Source of the DNA: Microbacterium trichothecenolyticum
Lineage (GTDB): Bacteria; Actinomycetota; Actinomycetes; Actinomycetales; Microbacteriaceae
Direction: 5' to 3'
Assembly: GCF_030818955.1 (NCBI RefSeq)
Contig: NZ_JAUTBF010000001.1
Coordinates: forward strand, 3,410,001-3,474,000
DNA length: 64,000 nt
Part shown: positions 8,046 through 16,871 of the stretch, one piece after another
Numbering within the stretch: the stretch's first letter is position 1
Layout of the letters: every line of letters starts with the position of its first letter
Notes under the pieces: generated by a model
Told to the model about the DNA's origin: nothing
Database searches by the model: none
The model's input: only the letters and a program-made list of their open reading frames with translations
Program-made: the position numbers and the translations under genes

Positions 8046-8817
8046 TGCCCCGCTGCTGGAGGTCACCGGCCTCGAGAAGAGTTTCGGCGCGAATCGCGTG
8101 CTCGACGGCGTCGACCTCTCGGTCCGCCGCGGCGACGTGCTCGTGCTGATCGGCCCCTCGGGCTCGGGCAAGACGACCGTTCTGCGGTGCCTGAACGGCC
8201 TGGAGACCCCGGATGCCGGTGTGGTGGCGTTCCACGGGGGCCCGACCGTCGACTTCTCGGCGAAGGTATCGAAAGCCGATCGCACCGCGCTGCGGGACCG
8301 CTCGGCGATGGTCTTCCAGCACCACAACCTCTTCCCCCACCTCACGGTGATCCAGAACGTCATCGAGGGGCCCGTCCAGGCGCACGGCGTGCCCAAGGTC
8401 GAGGCCGTCGCGCGCGCCGAGAAGCTGCTCGCCCGCGTGGGGCTGGCTGAGAAACGCGACGCGTACCCGTCCGAGTTGTCGGGTGGTCAGCAACAGCGCG
8501 TCGGCATCGTGCGTGCCCTCGCCCTGCAGCCGCAGCTGCTGTTGTTCGACGAGCCCACCAGCGCCCTCGACCCGGAGCTGGTCGGTGAGGTGCTGACGGT
8601 GCTGCGCGAACTCGCGAACGAGGGATGGACGATGGTCATCGTCACCCACGAGCTCGGCTTCGCCCGCCAGGTCGCCGATGAGGTGCTCTTCTTCGACGAG
8701 GGCGTGATCGTCGAGCGTGGCGCGCCCGCGCAGCTGTTCACGCGTCCCGAGAAGGAGCGGACCCGCCGTTTCCTCGACCGGCTGTTGCGCCCCCTCGACG
8801 GTCCCGACCCCGCCTGA
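8032..8817 (+). CDS. Amino-acid ABC transporter ATP-binding protein
   Basis: The 261-residue protein has Walker [10 protein letters not shown], the Q-loop region [12 protein letters not shown], the signature LSGGQQQR, Walker [13 protein letters not shown] and the switch His in VTHE. It is a GlnQ/TcyC-type ATPase energising the uptake complex formed with the two preceding genes. It ends 25 bp before the nitronate monooxygenase gene, so that gene may be co-transcribed. Confidence 0.93.
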   Translation: MSHTDAPLLEVTGLEKSFGANRVLDGVDLSVRRGDVLVLIGPSGSGKTTVLRCLNGLETPDAGVVAFHGGPTVDFSAKVSKADRTALRDRSAMVFQHHNLFPHLTVIQNVIEGPVQAHGVPKVEAVARAEKLLARVGLAEKRDAYPSELSGGQQQRVGIVRALALQPQLLLFDEPTSALDPELVGEVLTVLRELANEGWTMVIVTHELGFARQVADEVLFFDEGVIVERGAPAQLFTRPEKERTRRFLDRLLRPLDGPDPA

Positions 8818-8842
8818 CACCGGGGTCCGGTAGCGTCGGAGC

Positions 8843-9883
8843 ATGCGCCTCGAGAAGCTGCTCGGCATCGACGTACCCCTCGTGCTCGGCCCCTTCGGCG
8901 GCCTGTCGTCGATCGAGTTGACGGCGGCGGTGAGCGAGGGCGGCGGTCTCGGCTCGTTCGGTCTGTACGGCTATGCGCCGGACCGGATCCGCGACACGAT
9001 CGCAGTGCTGCGCGCCGCCACTTCGCGACCCGTCGCGGTGAACCTGTGGCTGCCGCGCGGCGACGAGGTGACGCCGGGCGACCTCGATCTCGCACCGTTC
9101 CTGCGGGCCGCGGCACCGTTGTACGCCGCGGCCGGTGCTACCGCACCGACGACTCCGGCTGCCTTCCTGCCGTCGCTCGACGACCAGCTCGAGGCCGTCT
9201 TCGCCGCCCGCCCCGACGTGCTGAGCGTCGTCTACGGCGTTCCGGATGCCGACACCCTCGTTCGTGCGAAAGCTGTCGGCATCCGCGTGATCGGCACCGC
9301 CACCTCGGTCGCCGAAGCGGTCGCGCTGGAGGCCGCGGGAGTGGACGCCGTCGTGGCGACGGGAGCGGACGCCGGTGGGCACCGCGTGTCGTTCCTCGCC
9401 GACCCCGCCCAGTCGTTGGTGGGGACGTTCTCACTGGTGCCGCAGGTCGTGGACGCCGTAGACGTCCCGGTCATCGCCGCCGGCGGCATCGCCGACAGAC
9501 GGGGTGTCGCGGCCGCCCTGGCCCTCGGCGCGGACGGCGTGCAAGTGGGGACGGCGTTCCTGCGGACGCGGCAGTCCGCGGCGACGGAGGGGCATCGCGC
9601 GGCGATCGCCGCAGCGGCCGACACCGACACCGTGCTGACGCGTGCCATGAGCGGGCGACTGGCCCGTGGCATCCCGAATCGCGCGATGCGCGAGCTCGAG
9701 GCGTCGGGCATGATCGCGCCGTTCCCCGCGCAGAACTGGCTGACCGGAGTGTTCCGCGCGGCGGCGGCCGCGGCGGGCGACGCCGATCTCGTGTCGTTGT
9801 GGGCGGGGCAGGCCGCGGGGCTGGCGCGGCTCGACGATGCGGCCGATGTCCTGGCCGAGCTGCGGGCGGGCCTGCCGGCGTAG
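8843..9883 (+). CDS. Nitronate monooxygenase family flavoprotein
   Basis: The 346-residue protein is a 2-nitropropane dioxygenase/NPD-type FMN TIM barrel: start EKLLGIDVPLVLGPFGGLSS, central VVATGADAGGHR with the catalytic-region His, VPVIAAGGIADRRGVAAALALGADGVQVGTAFL, and a late RAMSGRLARGIPNR. It would oxidise nitronates such as propionate-3-nitronate. It is adjacent to the ABC importer but I see no functional reason for the link. No frameshift or truncation is visible. Confidence 0.88.
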   Translation: MRLEKLLGIDVPLVLGPFGGLSSIELTAAVSEGGGLGSFGLYGYAPDRIRDTIAVLRAATSRPVAVNLWLPRGDEVTPGDLDLAPFLRAAAPLYAAAGATAPTTPAAFLPSLDDQLEAVFAARPDVLSVVYGVPDADTLVRAKAVGIRVIGTATSVAEAVALEAAGVDAVVATGADAGGHRVSFLADPAQSLVGTFSLVPQVVDAVDVPVIAAGGIADRRGVAAALALGADGVQVGTAFLRTRQSAATEGHRAAIAAAADTDTVLTRAMSGRLARGIPNRAMRELEASGMIAPFPAQNWLTGVFRAAAAAAGDADLVSLWAGQAAGLARLDDAADVLAELRAGLPA

Positions 9884-9920
9884 CGCTCGTAGATCGCCGC
9901 CAGCCGCCGTCGCGGCGGCC

Positions 9921-10196
9921 TCAAGCGGTCGCGCGGATCTCGAAGGCCTCCGGCGCCGTTTCAGCGGTGCCGGCGACATCGACACCGGTGACCTGAGCCG
10001 GCGGTGGCCCGGTGCGCGCCCACGCGACCAGGGCGTCGAGGGTGGCCTGATCGCCGGCGATGAGTGCCTCCACCGAACCGTCGCGGCGGTTTCGCACCCA
10101 CCCCCGAGCGCCGAGACGCTCCGCTTCGTTGCGCAGGGCGAAGCGGAAGCCGACGCCCTGCACCCGGCCGCGCACCGTGATCGTCATCGTCGGCAT
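9921..10196 (-). CDS. acyP: Acylphosphatase
   Basis: The 91-residue protein shows the acylphosphatase motif GRVQGVGFRFALRNEAERLGARGWVRNRRDGSVEA (Arg in the GVGFR phosphate loop and Asn in WVRN). It hydrolyses acyl phosphates. I chose the ATG at 10196 (MPTMTITVRGRVQ) rather than an upstream start because the extra 12 residues are not family-like. It converges with the nitronate monooxygenase gene. Confidence 0.92.
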   Translation of the reverse strand: MPTMTITVRGRVQGVGFRFALRNEAERLGARGWVRNRRDGSVEALIAGDQATLDALVAWARTGPPPAQVTGVDVAGTAETAPEAFEIRATA

Positions 10197-10281
10197 GGGG
10201 ACATTCTCGCCCCTGCGCACGCATGGCCGCACCGCCCTCGCCGAGCCGCTCTCGACGCCGGGACGACGACGCCGGGACGAT

Positions 10282-10947
10282 TCAGTGCGGCAGCACGAGC
10301 GACAGGGCGATCGCGAACATCACCACGGCGATGAGCGCGTCGAGCACGCGCCACGCGCGCGGGGTATCCAACCACCGGCCCAGGAATCGCGCACCGAAAC
10401 CGAGCGCCGAGAACCACACCAGGCTCGCGAGGCACGCACCCAGCGCGAAGGCCCAGCGGCCCTCGCCATGCGTCGACGCGATCGATCCGAGCAAGAACAC
10501 GGTGTCGAGGTACACGTGCGGGTTGAGCCATGTCAGGGCCAGGCAGGTGAGCAGGGTGGCGGCGAGCGACGTCCGCGCCGGGCGGGTCTGCACGGTCGTG
10601 CCACCGGCATCCGGGCTCGAGGGGGATGCCGGGGTGTCGACGTCGACGCGAAGGGTCGCGCCGCTCGGGCGCACGGCACGGCGCGCGGCGAGCAGGCCGT
10701 ATCCGATCAGGAACGCCGCTCCCGCCCACCGTACGACGACGATCAGCCACGGGATGGCCTGCAGCACGATCCCGACGCCCGAGACGCCGAGCACGATCAG
10801 CACCGCGTCGGAGAGCGCGCAGACGGCCACGACGGCGACGAGGTGTTCTCGTCGGATGCCCTGGCGCAGAACGAACAGGTTCTGCGCGCCGATGGCGACG
10901 ATGAGCGAGAAACCGAGGCCGAGTCCGGCGAGCAGGGGAGTGAGCAC
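10282..10947 (-). CDS. lysE: LysE/ArgO-family amino-acid exporter
   Basis: The 221-residue protein has six predicted membrane segments and the LysE/RhtB start ([22 protein letters not shown]), the mid-loop NPHVYLDTV and a hydrophilic loop of about 40 residues between TM3 and TM4. It exports basic amino acids such as lysine or arginine. A LysG/ArgP-type regulator is divergent 69 bp away, the classic lysE-lysG arrangement, which strongly supports the call. Confidence 0.9.
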   Translation of the reverse strand: MLTPLLAGLGLGFSLIVAIGAQNLFVLRQGIRREHLVAVVAVCALSDAVLIVLGVSGVGIVLQAIPWLIVVVRWAGAAFLIGYGLLAARRAVRPSGATLRVDVDTPASPSSPDAGGTTVQTRPARTSLAATLLTCLALTWLNPHVYLDTVFLLGSIASTHGEGRWAFALGACLASLVWFSALGFGARFLGRWLDTPRAWRVLDALIAVVMFAIALSLVLPH

Positions 10948-11016
10948 GTCCCGACGCTAAACGCGTCTTCGACAGAAGAACAGCTCATGATTCTGTATCA
11001 GCATTAGTTTTGCTTC

Positions 11017-11904
11017 ATGTCGATTCCCCTCGATCTCGCCCGCACACTCGCCGTCGTCGTCGAGGAGGGGACTCTGGAGGCCGCCGCCCGGCGCTTGCAC
11101 GTGACGCCGTCCGCGGTGAGCCAACGCGTGCGTGCCCTCGAGGACCAGCTCGGCCGTGTGGTGCTCGTGCGCTCGAAGCCGGTGCGCACCACCGAGGCCG
11201 GCGACGCCGTCGTGCGTCTCGCGCGGCAGCTCGCCCTGCTCGAACACGACGCGCTCGCCGCGATCGGGGGCGAGGGCGGCGTCGTGGCATCCGTCCCCCT
11301 CGCGGTGAATGCCGATTCGCTCGGCACGTGGTTCCTTCCGCCGCTGGCCCGAGTCGCCGCGCGCCGACCGGTCGTCTTCGACCTGCACCGCGACGACCAG
11401 GACTTCACCGCGGGACTGCTCGAGACGGGAACCGTCATGGCGGCGGTCACCTCGCGGCAGACGCCGGTGGCGGGATGCCGTGTGCGCAGGCTCGGCGTCC
11501 TGCGCTACGAGGCCGTCGCGACGACGCCGTTCGTCGCCCGGTGGTTCGCCGAAGGTGTGGACGCAGACGCTCTTTCTCGGGCGCCCGTGGTCGACTTCGA
11601 CCGACGCGACGACCTGCAGACGCAGTGGCTGGCGCGCCGGGGGGTGCCGGCGGGAGCCCCTCCGCGGCACCGGGTTCCGGCATCCCAGGACTTCGCGACG
11701 GCCGTCGAACTGGGATTGGGGTGGGGTCTGCTGCCGCGTTTCCCATCGGCGTCCGGACTGGCGGCGGGGTCCCTCGTGCGCCTCGGGGACGACCCCCTCG
11801 ACGTGCCGTTGTTCTGGCAGCAGTGGAACCTCACCTCGGCGCTGCTCGACGATGTCGCCGACGAGGTGGTCGCCGAGGGGCGGCGCGTGCTGGCGACCGG
11901 ATGA
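11017..11904 (+). CDS. lysG: LysR-family regulator of the LysG/ArgP type
   Basis: The 295-residue protein has an N-terminal winged HTH (DLARTLAVVVEEGTLEAAARRLHVTPSAVSQRVRALEDQLGRVVLVR) and a periplasmic-binding-like effector domain. ArgP/LysG proteins sense basic amino acids and activate the divergent exporter gene. The 69-bp spacer to lysE contains AT-rich sequence (around 10985-11010) where it probably binds. The short MDR reductase gene converges with it with 2 bp between the stops. Confidence 0.9.
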   Translation: MSIPLDLARTLAVVVEEGTLEAAARRLHVTPSAVSQRVRALEDQLGRVVLVRSKPVRTTEAGDAVVRLARQLALLEHDALAAIGGEGGVVASVPLAVNADSLGTWFLPPLARVAARRPVVFDLHRDDQDFTAGLLETGTVMAAVTSRQTPVAGCRVRRLGVLRYEAVATTPFVARWFAEGVDADALSRAPVVDFDRRDDLQTQWLARRGVPAGAPPRHRVPASQDFATAVELGLGWGLLPRFPSASGLAAGSLVRLGDDPLDVPLFWQQWNLTSALLDDVADEVVAEGRRVLATG

Positions 11905-11906
11905 GC

Positions 11907-12926
11907 TCAGTCGTCGCTGACGTGCAAAACGATCTTTCCGCGGGTGTGGCCGCGCTCGATCTCGGCGTGGGCCGTGGCGGCCTCGTCGAGATCGAAGACC
12001 CGGTCGATGAAGACGCGCACGGCTCCGGAGTCGAGCAGGCGGCCGATCGTTGCCAGGGCGGCACCGTCGGGGATCGTCTTGTAGTCGGTCGAGCGGATGC
12101 CGCGTGCCGCGGCGGCTTCGCGGAAGCCCGGCCAGGCACCTGTGGGCACCTCGATGAGCATTCCACCCGGGCGGATGACGTCGAGCGAACGCGTGCCGGT
12201 GTCGTGGGAGACGTTGCCGATGAGGTCGATCACGACATCGACGTCGGAGACGACGTCTTCGAAGCGCGTGGAGGTGTAGTCCACGACCTCGGCGGCCCCC
12301 AGCTCCCGCAGCCACTCGAGGTTGTGGGCTGATCCGGTCGCGATCACGTGGGCGCCGAAGTAGGCGGCGAACTGCACGGCGAAATGCCCGACGCCGCCGC
12401 TGCCGGCATGCACGAGGATCCGCTGGCCCTGATGAGCGCGTGCCGTCTCGACCACCAGACCCCACGCCGTGAGCGCGGCCACGGGAACGCCCGCTGCCTC
12501 GACGTGCGAGAGGGAGGAGGGCTTGCGCGCGAGCGACAGCGTGGGAACGACGACGTACTCGGCGTAGGCGCCCGGGGTGCGGGGGAATGCCGCCATACCG
12601 TAGACCTCGGTTCCGACGGGGAACGGGTGCGCGTCGAAAGGTGCGCGCACCACGACGCCGCTGACGTCGAGACCGAGCACGGCGGGCCAGGAGTCGATGG
12701 CGCCGGACATGCCGCGTCCGGCGCGCGTCTTCGCATCGATCGGGTTGACGCCGGCGGCGGCGACGCGAATGAGGACCTCGCTGAGCACCGGTGTGGGAAC
12801 CGCGACCTCGCTCACGTGCAGCGCGTCGGCAGTGCCCGGGCCGTCGAACACCGCCGCACGCATCGTCTCGGGCACCGCGGGCGGGGCTTCGAGGGTGGTC
12901 TCGGGACGCGTCGATCGGAATCTCAT
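11907..12926 (-). CDS. Zinc-free MDR-family quinone reductase/alcohol dehydrogenase
   Basis: The 339-residue protein is a medium-chain dehydrogenase/reductase of the quinone-oxidoreductase class. It has a GroES-like domain (VAAAGVNPIDAKTRAG), VLGLDVSGVV, then a Rossmann domain with HAGSGGVGHFAVQFAAYFGAHVIAT for NADPH. The structural and catalytic zinc ligands of alcohol dehydrogenases are absent. I chose the ATG at 12926, which has a GAGAGAG ribosome binding site, over a longer frame starting at 12983. Substrate is unknown. Confidence 0.85.
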   Translation of the reverse strand: MRFRSTRPETTLEAPPAVPETMRAAVFDGPGTADALHVSEVAVPTPVLSEVLIRVAAAGVNPIDAKTRAGRGMSGAIDSWPAVLGLDVSGVVVRAPFDAHPFPVGTEVYGMAAFPRTPGAYAEYVVVPTLSLARKPSSLSHVEAAGVPVAALTAWGLVVETARAHQGQRILVHAGSGGVGHFAVQFAAYFGAHVIATGSAHNLEWLRELGAAEVVDYTSTRFEDVVSDVDVVIDLIGNVSHDTGTRSLDVIRPGGMLIEVPTGAWPGFREAAAARGIRSTDYKTIPDGAALATIGRLLDSGAVRVFIDRVFDLDEAATAHAEIERGHTRGKIVLHVSDD

Positions 12927-13051
12927 TCGGCGCTCTCTCTCGCGTGCGGTCGCATCCGCGGCGGCTCCGCCCCGGTTGGACAAGTCAAGCGCGCCATTGT
13001 CTCCAGGGTGTTACACCGGGGTCACCGTGTCGCGAAGGCTCGCGGCGGCTC

Positions 13052-13525
13052 TCAGTCGTGAGCGGGCGACTCGCCCACGGCCAGGGCGTGCAGCAGCGTG
13101 GAGAGGTGGCGGATGTCGTCGACCGACCAGTCGGCCATCGCTTCGTACAGTCGGCTCTCGTGTGGAGCGCGGGCATCGGCGAGGCGGGCATGCCCCGTCT
13201 CGGTCACCGCGATCAGGCGCGAGCGGCGATCGTTCGGGTCGGGTGTGCGCGTGACGAGGCCCAGCTCCTCCAGCTCGCTGATCGCGCGGCTGAGGAAACC
13301 CTTGTCAGCGGCGAGACGCTCCGCCAACGCCGACAGTGTCAGAGGACCGAACCGGCTGACCACCGAGAGGGCCTTGAACGTGGCCGGCAGCATCCCGGGG
13401 CTCACGCGTTCCGCCGCCTCGGACACGAAGCGGCGGAACACGGTCATGAGCTCCGAGAACGACGACTCCAGGGCCTGCACGGCCTCGCGGCGGTCCTCGC
13501 TCAGTTCGCTCGTCACGTCAGCCAT
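13052..13525 (-). CDS. MarR-family transcriptional regulator
   Basis: The 157-residue protein has the MarR winged HTH: PLTLSALAERLAADKGFLSRAISELEELGLVTRTPDPNDRRSRLIAVTETG, with the DxRxxR-like wing. Its start (ATG at 13525) overlaps the end of the DHA2 efflux gene by 8 bp, so it is translated with the pump and is probably its autoregulated repressor, acting at the twin palindromes at 15255-15298. The inducer is unknown. Confidence 0.88.
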   Translation of the reverse strand: MADVTSELSEDRREAVQALESSFSELMTVFRRFVSEAAERVSPGMLPATFKALSVVSRFGPLTLSALAERLAADKGFLSRAISELEELGLVTRTPDPNDRRSRLIAVTETGHARLADARAPHESRLYEAMADWSVDDIRHLSTLLHALAVGESPAHD

Positions 13526-15203
13526 CTTCTCCCATGCGGGCGTCGCGATGCGAGGCAGCGGCATCCTGCGTCATGACCGTTCCGGTCGCGGACAGCGATG
13601 CCATCCCGGCGGGAACGGACACGGTGGCGAAGTCGGCTTCGCTCGCGGCGACCCGCTCCGTGGTCGTCATCCGGGTCAGCGGACGGTTCGGCAGGAACAG
13701 GATGGCGATGAGGCTCACCACGGCGACGGGCACCGCGATCAGGAACGAGTGCGCGATGGACTGTGCGTAGATGTCTTCGACGATGACACGGACGCTCTCG
13801 GGCAGGGTCGATACCTGGGGGATCGCGCCCGACTGCAGCGACTGCGCCACGGCCGCGCCGCTCTCACCGAGACCCATGATCGCTGACTTGAGGTCGTCGG
13901 CCCGGTCGGTGAACAGGCTCGTCGCCATGCTCGCCAGGGCCGCGCCCATGACCGAGACGCCGATCGTGCCGCCCAGGCTCCGGAAGAACGTCACGCCCGA
14001 GCTCGCCGCGCCCATCTGGGTGGGGTTGGCGGTGTTCTGCACGATGAGCACGAGGTTCTGCATCGTCATGCCGACGCCCGCGCCGAGCAAGAACATGTAC
14101 AGCGAGACGAGCGCGAAGTTCGTGTCGTAGTGGATGGTCGACAGCAGGAACGACCCCGCGATCAGCAGCACGCCACCGGCGATGAGGAACGGCTTCCAGC
14201 GTCCGAAGCGTGAGATGAGGGCGCCGACGACGATGGATGCCACGAGCAGGCCGCCGATCATCGGAATGGTCATGACGCCGGCCTCGGTCGGGGTGGCCCC
14301 GCGGGCCATCTGCATGTACTGGCTGAGGAACACCGAGGTGCCGAACATCGCCAGGCCCGTTGCGATCGAGGCGATCGTGGCGAGGGTGAAGGTGGCATCT
14401 CGGAACAGCGTCAGTGGAACGAGGGGCTCGGCCGAGCGCAGCTCGACGACCACGAAGAGGATCGCGGCGAGCACAGCGCCGCCGACCATCAGCAGCGTCT
14501 CGGTGCTGGCCCACTCGAAGGTGCTGCCGGCGTTGGTCACCCAGATGAGCAGCAGCGACACGGCTGCCGACAGCAGGACGATGCCGACGTAGTCGATCTT
14601 GACCTTCCGCTTCGCGCGCGCCGGGAGGTGCAGCGTGCGCTGTTGGATCAGCAGGGCCGCGACGGCGAAGGGGAGGGCGACGAAGAAGTTGAAGCGCCAG
14701 CCGAACGCGTCGGTGATGACACCGCCGAGGAGCGGCCCGCCCACGGTGGCGACGGCCATGACGGCACCGAACAGGCCCATGTACCGCCCGCGCTCGCGAG
14801 GGCTGATGATGTCGGCCATGATCACTTGGCTGAGGGCGGCGAGACCGCCCGCGCCCAGGCCCTGCACCGCGCGGAAGGCGATGAGCATGTCGGTGTTCTG
14901 CGAGAAACCGGCGGCCGCGGTGGCGAGGACGAAGATCGCGATCGCGACCTGGATGAGCACCTTGCGGTTGAACAGGTCGGCGAGCTTGCCCCAGATGGGG
15001 GTCGAGATCGCGGTGGTGAGCAGGGTCGCGGTGACGACCCATGTGTAGGCGTTCTGGTCGCCCGACAGGTCGTGCACGATGACCGGCAGCGAGGTCGAGA
15101 CGACGGTCGAGGCGAGCATCGACACGAAGGTGCCGAGCAGGAGGCCGATGAGGGCGGGGAGGACGCGGCGCTGTGCGGGCGCGTCGAGGGAAGCGGTTGC
15201 CAT
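13518..15203 (-). CDS. DHA2-family (EmrB/QacA) drug:H+ antiporter
   Basis: The 561-residue MFS protein has the 14-TM layout of the DHA2 family, with motif A WGKLADLFNRK, motif C-like GAVMAVATVGGPLLGGVITDAFGWR and a start (LIGLLLGTFVSMLASTVVSTSLP) typical of EmrB/QacA pumps. It would export hydrophobic drugs or metabolites. The last about 50 residues are a soluble tail. It is the first gene of a two-gene unit with the MarR regulator. Confidence 0.9.
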   Translation of the reverse strand: MATASLDAPAQRRVLPALIGLLLGTFVSMLASTVVSTSLPVIVHDLSGDQNAYTWVVTATLLTTAISTPIWGKLADLFNRKVLIQVAIAIFVLATAAAGFSQNTDMLIAFRAVQGLGAGGLAALSQVIMADIISPRERGRYMGLFGAVMAVATVGGPLLGGVITDAFGWRFNFFVALPFAVAALLIQQRTLHLPARAKRKVKIDYVGIVLLSAAVSLLLIWVTNAGSTFEWASTETLLMVGGAVLAAILFVVVELRSAEPLVPLTLFRDATFTLATIASIATGLAMFGTSVFLSQYMQMARGATPTEAGVMTIPMIGGLLVASIVVGALISRFGRWKPFLIAGGVLLIAGSFLLSTIHYDTNFALVSLYMFLLGAGVGMTMQNLVLIVQNTANPTQMGAASSGVTFFRSLGGTIGVSVMGAALASMATSLFTDRADDLKSAIMGLGESGAAVAQSLQSGAIPQVSTLPESVRVIVEDIYAQSIAHSFLIAVPVAVVSLIAILFLPNRPLTRMTTTERVAASEADFATVSVPAGMASLSATGTVMTQDAAASHRDARMGEDG

Positions 15204-15254
15204 GCGGGAACTCCACGGAGGGGGACGGATGCCGCGACGACGATGGCGCGATTA

Positions 15255-15298
15255 GTTGACTGAAGTCAACGATACGCCTAATGCTTGACTTGCGTCAA
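15255..15298. promoter_or_regulatory. Twin MarR-type operators upstream of the efflux operon
   Basis: GTTGACTGAAGTCAAC (15255-15270) is a perfect 16-bp palindrome and TTGACTTGCGTCAA (15285-15298) a second one with 5-bp arms TTGAC/GTCAA. Their centres are 29 bp apart and they lie 52-95 bp upstream of the pump start codon. TTGAC also matches a -35 element, so repressor binding would block RNA polymerase. The MarR protein of the operon is the natural candidate. Confidence 0.75.
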
Positions 15299-15301
15299 CT
15301 A

Positions 15302-15976
15302 TTAATCGAGGAGCGCGAGGGCGCGGTACCCGTCCGTGGGTTCTTTCTGCACCGGCAGCGGCCGGCGCGCCGCCATGGTGCGGCGGTAGAGCTCGTCGAT
15401 CAGCGAGGTCGCGAGGCCGACGAGCTTGGCGATCTCGCGGTCGTCGCGGTCGATCCACTGGCAGCGGGGCTCGTCGTGCATCGGCACGAAGCCGTCGTGC
15501 TGCTCCCAGGCCACGAGCGTGCGCTCCGCGCCGAGCACGTGCTGCTGCCACCAGATCTGGCGCATGTAGGTGCGGGGGATCGAACGCCATGCCTTGTTGG
15601 TGGTCTTGATCTCGGCGAGGACGATGCGGCCCTCGCCGTCGACCACCACGCCGTCGGGGGTGGCGAGGTGCCGCTTCTCGACGACGGCGTGATACAGCGC
15701 CGACGACGGGCGGATCCCGTGCGTCGCCGCCACCCAGGCGGCGATCTCGGGTTCGCGGCGGCGGCCGTGCGCCGTGAAGGCGTTGCCCGAGAAGCTCGAG
15801 CCCATGAGCTTGGCATCCGCTGCTCGCGAGATCGCGTTGGCGCTGGTCAGCGTCGCGACATCGGTCGCGGTGATGCCGCGCGAGCGCGCACGGATCCACG
15901 CGACGCGGTCACGCGAATCGGCGACGATCCGGGCGTCGAGGTCGGCGCTGCGGGAGGCGACGAGCTCGGGGGACAT
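15302..15976 (-). CDS. YqaJ-family viral-recombinase-type nuclease
   Basis: The 224-residue protein carries a YqaJ/lambda-exonuclease-like PD-(D/E)XK core: RIRGITATDVATL-type start (SRGITATDVATLTSANA), GRRREPEIAAWVAATHG, TPDGVVVDGEGRIVLAEIKTTN (D...ExK) and YMRQIWWQQHVLGAERTLVAWEQ. Family members act on double-stranded DNA ends in recombination. I placed the start at ATG 15976 (MSPELVASRS); upstream sequence in the same frame is not protein-like. There is no phage gene nearby, so this looks like a resident genomic copy. Confidence 0.85.
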   Translation of the reverse strand: MSPELVASRSADLDARIVADSRDRVAWIRARSRGITATDVATLTSANAISRAADAKLMGSSFSGNAFTAHGRRREPEIAAWVAATHGIRPSSALYHAVVEKRHLATPDGVVVDGEGRIVLAEIKTTNKAWRSIPRTYMRQIWWQQHVLGAERTLVAWEQHDGFVPMHDEPRCQWIDRDDREIAKLVGLATSLIDELYRRTMAARRPLPVQKEPTDGYRALALLD

Positions 15977-16078
15977 GCGTTCGACCCTAACCCCGCTCGC
16001 CCCGGGATCCGATCCGAACCCCGGCGCGTCGGCATCCGGGGTCTTGTGGTGGAAGTAAGGGTGCCCTAAGTTGAGGGC

Positions 16079-16483
16079 ATGACTCCGGATGCCACCTCCC
16101 TGCGCCGCCCCGACGGCGGTCGCTGGTGCGACCTCGGGGGCGCCGTGCTCCTGGCCGGCGACGTGCGCAACGTGCCCGATATGCAGCGGATCGTCGCCGC
16201 TTTGTCGCCCGAGGCCCACGCCACCGTGCTGGTCGAGGTCGACGCATCGATGGGGGTGTGCGTGTTCGAGGCGCCCGATGCCGTGCGGGTGAGCTGGCTC
16301 GACCGCTCCATCGAGGGCGAGCTGCGCCCGCGAGGTGAGCGTCTTGCCGCGGCGATCCACGCCTGGTGCGCCGAGTGGGCGTGCGGTGAGGCCCCCGTGT
16401 GCACGGTGTGGCTCGGGGCTCGAACCCCCTCCCGTATCGTCCGCATGACGCGCGCCCTCCTGCCCGAGCCCCGCGTGTCCTGA
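16079..16483 (+). CDS. Small SIP-domain-like protein
   Basis: The 134-residue protein resembles the NAD(P)-binding half of siderophore-interacting proteins: GGAVLLAGDVRNVPDMQRIVAALSPEAHATVLVEV matches the family pattern GDETALPAI...LE. The flavin-binding N-terminal half is missing, so it is a stand-alone domain of unknown activity. Just upstream, TAAGGGTGCCCTAA (16056-16069) faintly resembles an iron-regulator box and a start codon follows within 10 bp, which might mean a leaderless transcript. The annotation is tentative. Confidence 0.5.
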   Translation: MTPDATSLRRPDGGRWCDLGGAVLLAGDVRNVPDMQRIVAALSPEAHATVLVEVDASMGVCVFEAPDAVRVSWLDRSIEGELRPRGERLAAAIHAWCAEWACGEAPVCTVWLGARTPSRIVRMTRALLPEPRVS

Positions 16484-16659
16484 CGCCGCCGCGCCCGGCG
16501 GTGGGCGGTGAGGTGTCGTGCGGTGGTCCGTCGTGCGGAGTTTCGTGGCGGCGCGCCGTACGCGGGGGTGGCGTGCCGGCGTGTCTCGGCGTATCTCCGC
16601 ACGACGGCCCGGGGGAGGTGGCACGAGCCGGCGGTTTGGCGGGAGCATCGGGAGTGCGG

Positions 16660-16665
16660 TACAGT
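16660..16665 (+). promoter_or_regulatory. Likely -10 element of the rplJL promoter
   Basis: TACAGT at 16660-16665 is a reasonable -10 hexamer placed just upstream of the L10 leader. A weak TTTGGC lies at 16635-16640. The stretch 16484-16659 otherwise contains no gene or repeat that I can support. Confidence 0.45.
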
Positions 16666-16670
16666 TGTGT

Positions 16671-16765
16671 TCAAGCCAAAGACCGTCGGTCATCGTCGTG
16701 CTCACACGTCGATCGAAGCGTCTGCTGAGAAGCAGGGGACCTACGCAGGTAAACGAATCTCTTCT
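16671..16765 (+). ncRNA. Ribosomal L10 leader (rplJL autoregulatory mRNA structure)
   Basis: The stretch contains conserved elements of the L10 leader family: CCAAAGACCGTCGGTC near the start, a GCTGAGAAGCAGGGGACC segment and CTACGCAGGTAAACGA at the end. L10 or the L10(L12) complex binds this kink-turn-containing RNA to repress translation or promote termination. It sits about 100 nt upstream of rplJ and is followed by an attenuator hairpin. I identified it from remembered consensus, not by a covariance search. Confidence 0.75.
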
Positions 16766-16766
16766 C

Positions 16767-16802
16767 GAGCTCCGTGCGCCTGCGCCGGAGCTCTTCTTTT
16801 TT
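16767..16802 (+). terminator. Attenuator hairpin of the L10 leader
   Basis: GAGCTCCG (16767-16774) pairs with CGGAGCTC (16786-16793) and is followed by TTCTTTTTT (16794-16802). This is one of the very few classical intrinsic terminators in the window, and it lies inside the leader rather than after a gene, so it fits transcription attenuation controlled by L10. Confidence 0.8.
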
Positions 16803-16871
16803 GCCCAGACCCCGATGTCCACGGCCGGCGCCCCGCCATCGCGGAGCGCCTCGTACACACAAGGAGTGGCC

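Noticed and set aside
6420..8396. 658-codon reverse-strand open frame opposite the amino-acid importer
   Set aside because: Arg/Gly/Glu-rich shadow of real genes with clear motifs on the forward strand.
15302..15976. Prophage remnant around the YqaJ nuclease
   Set aside because: The neighbouring genes are all ordinary cellular genes and base composition does not change. No other phage genes are visible.
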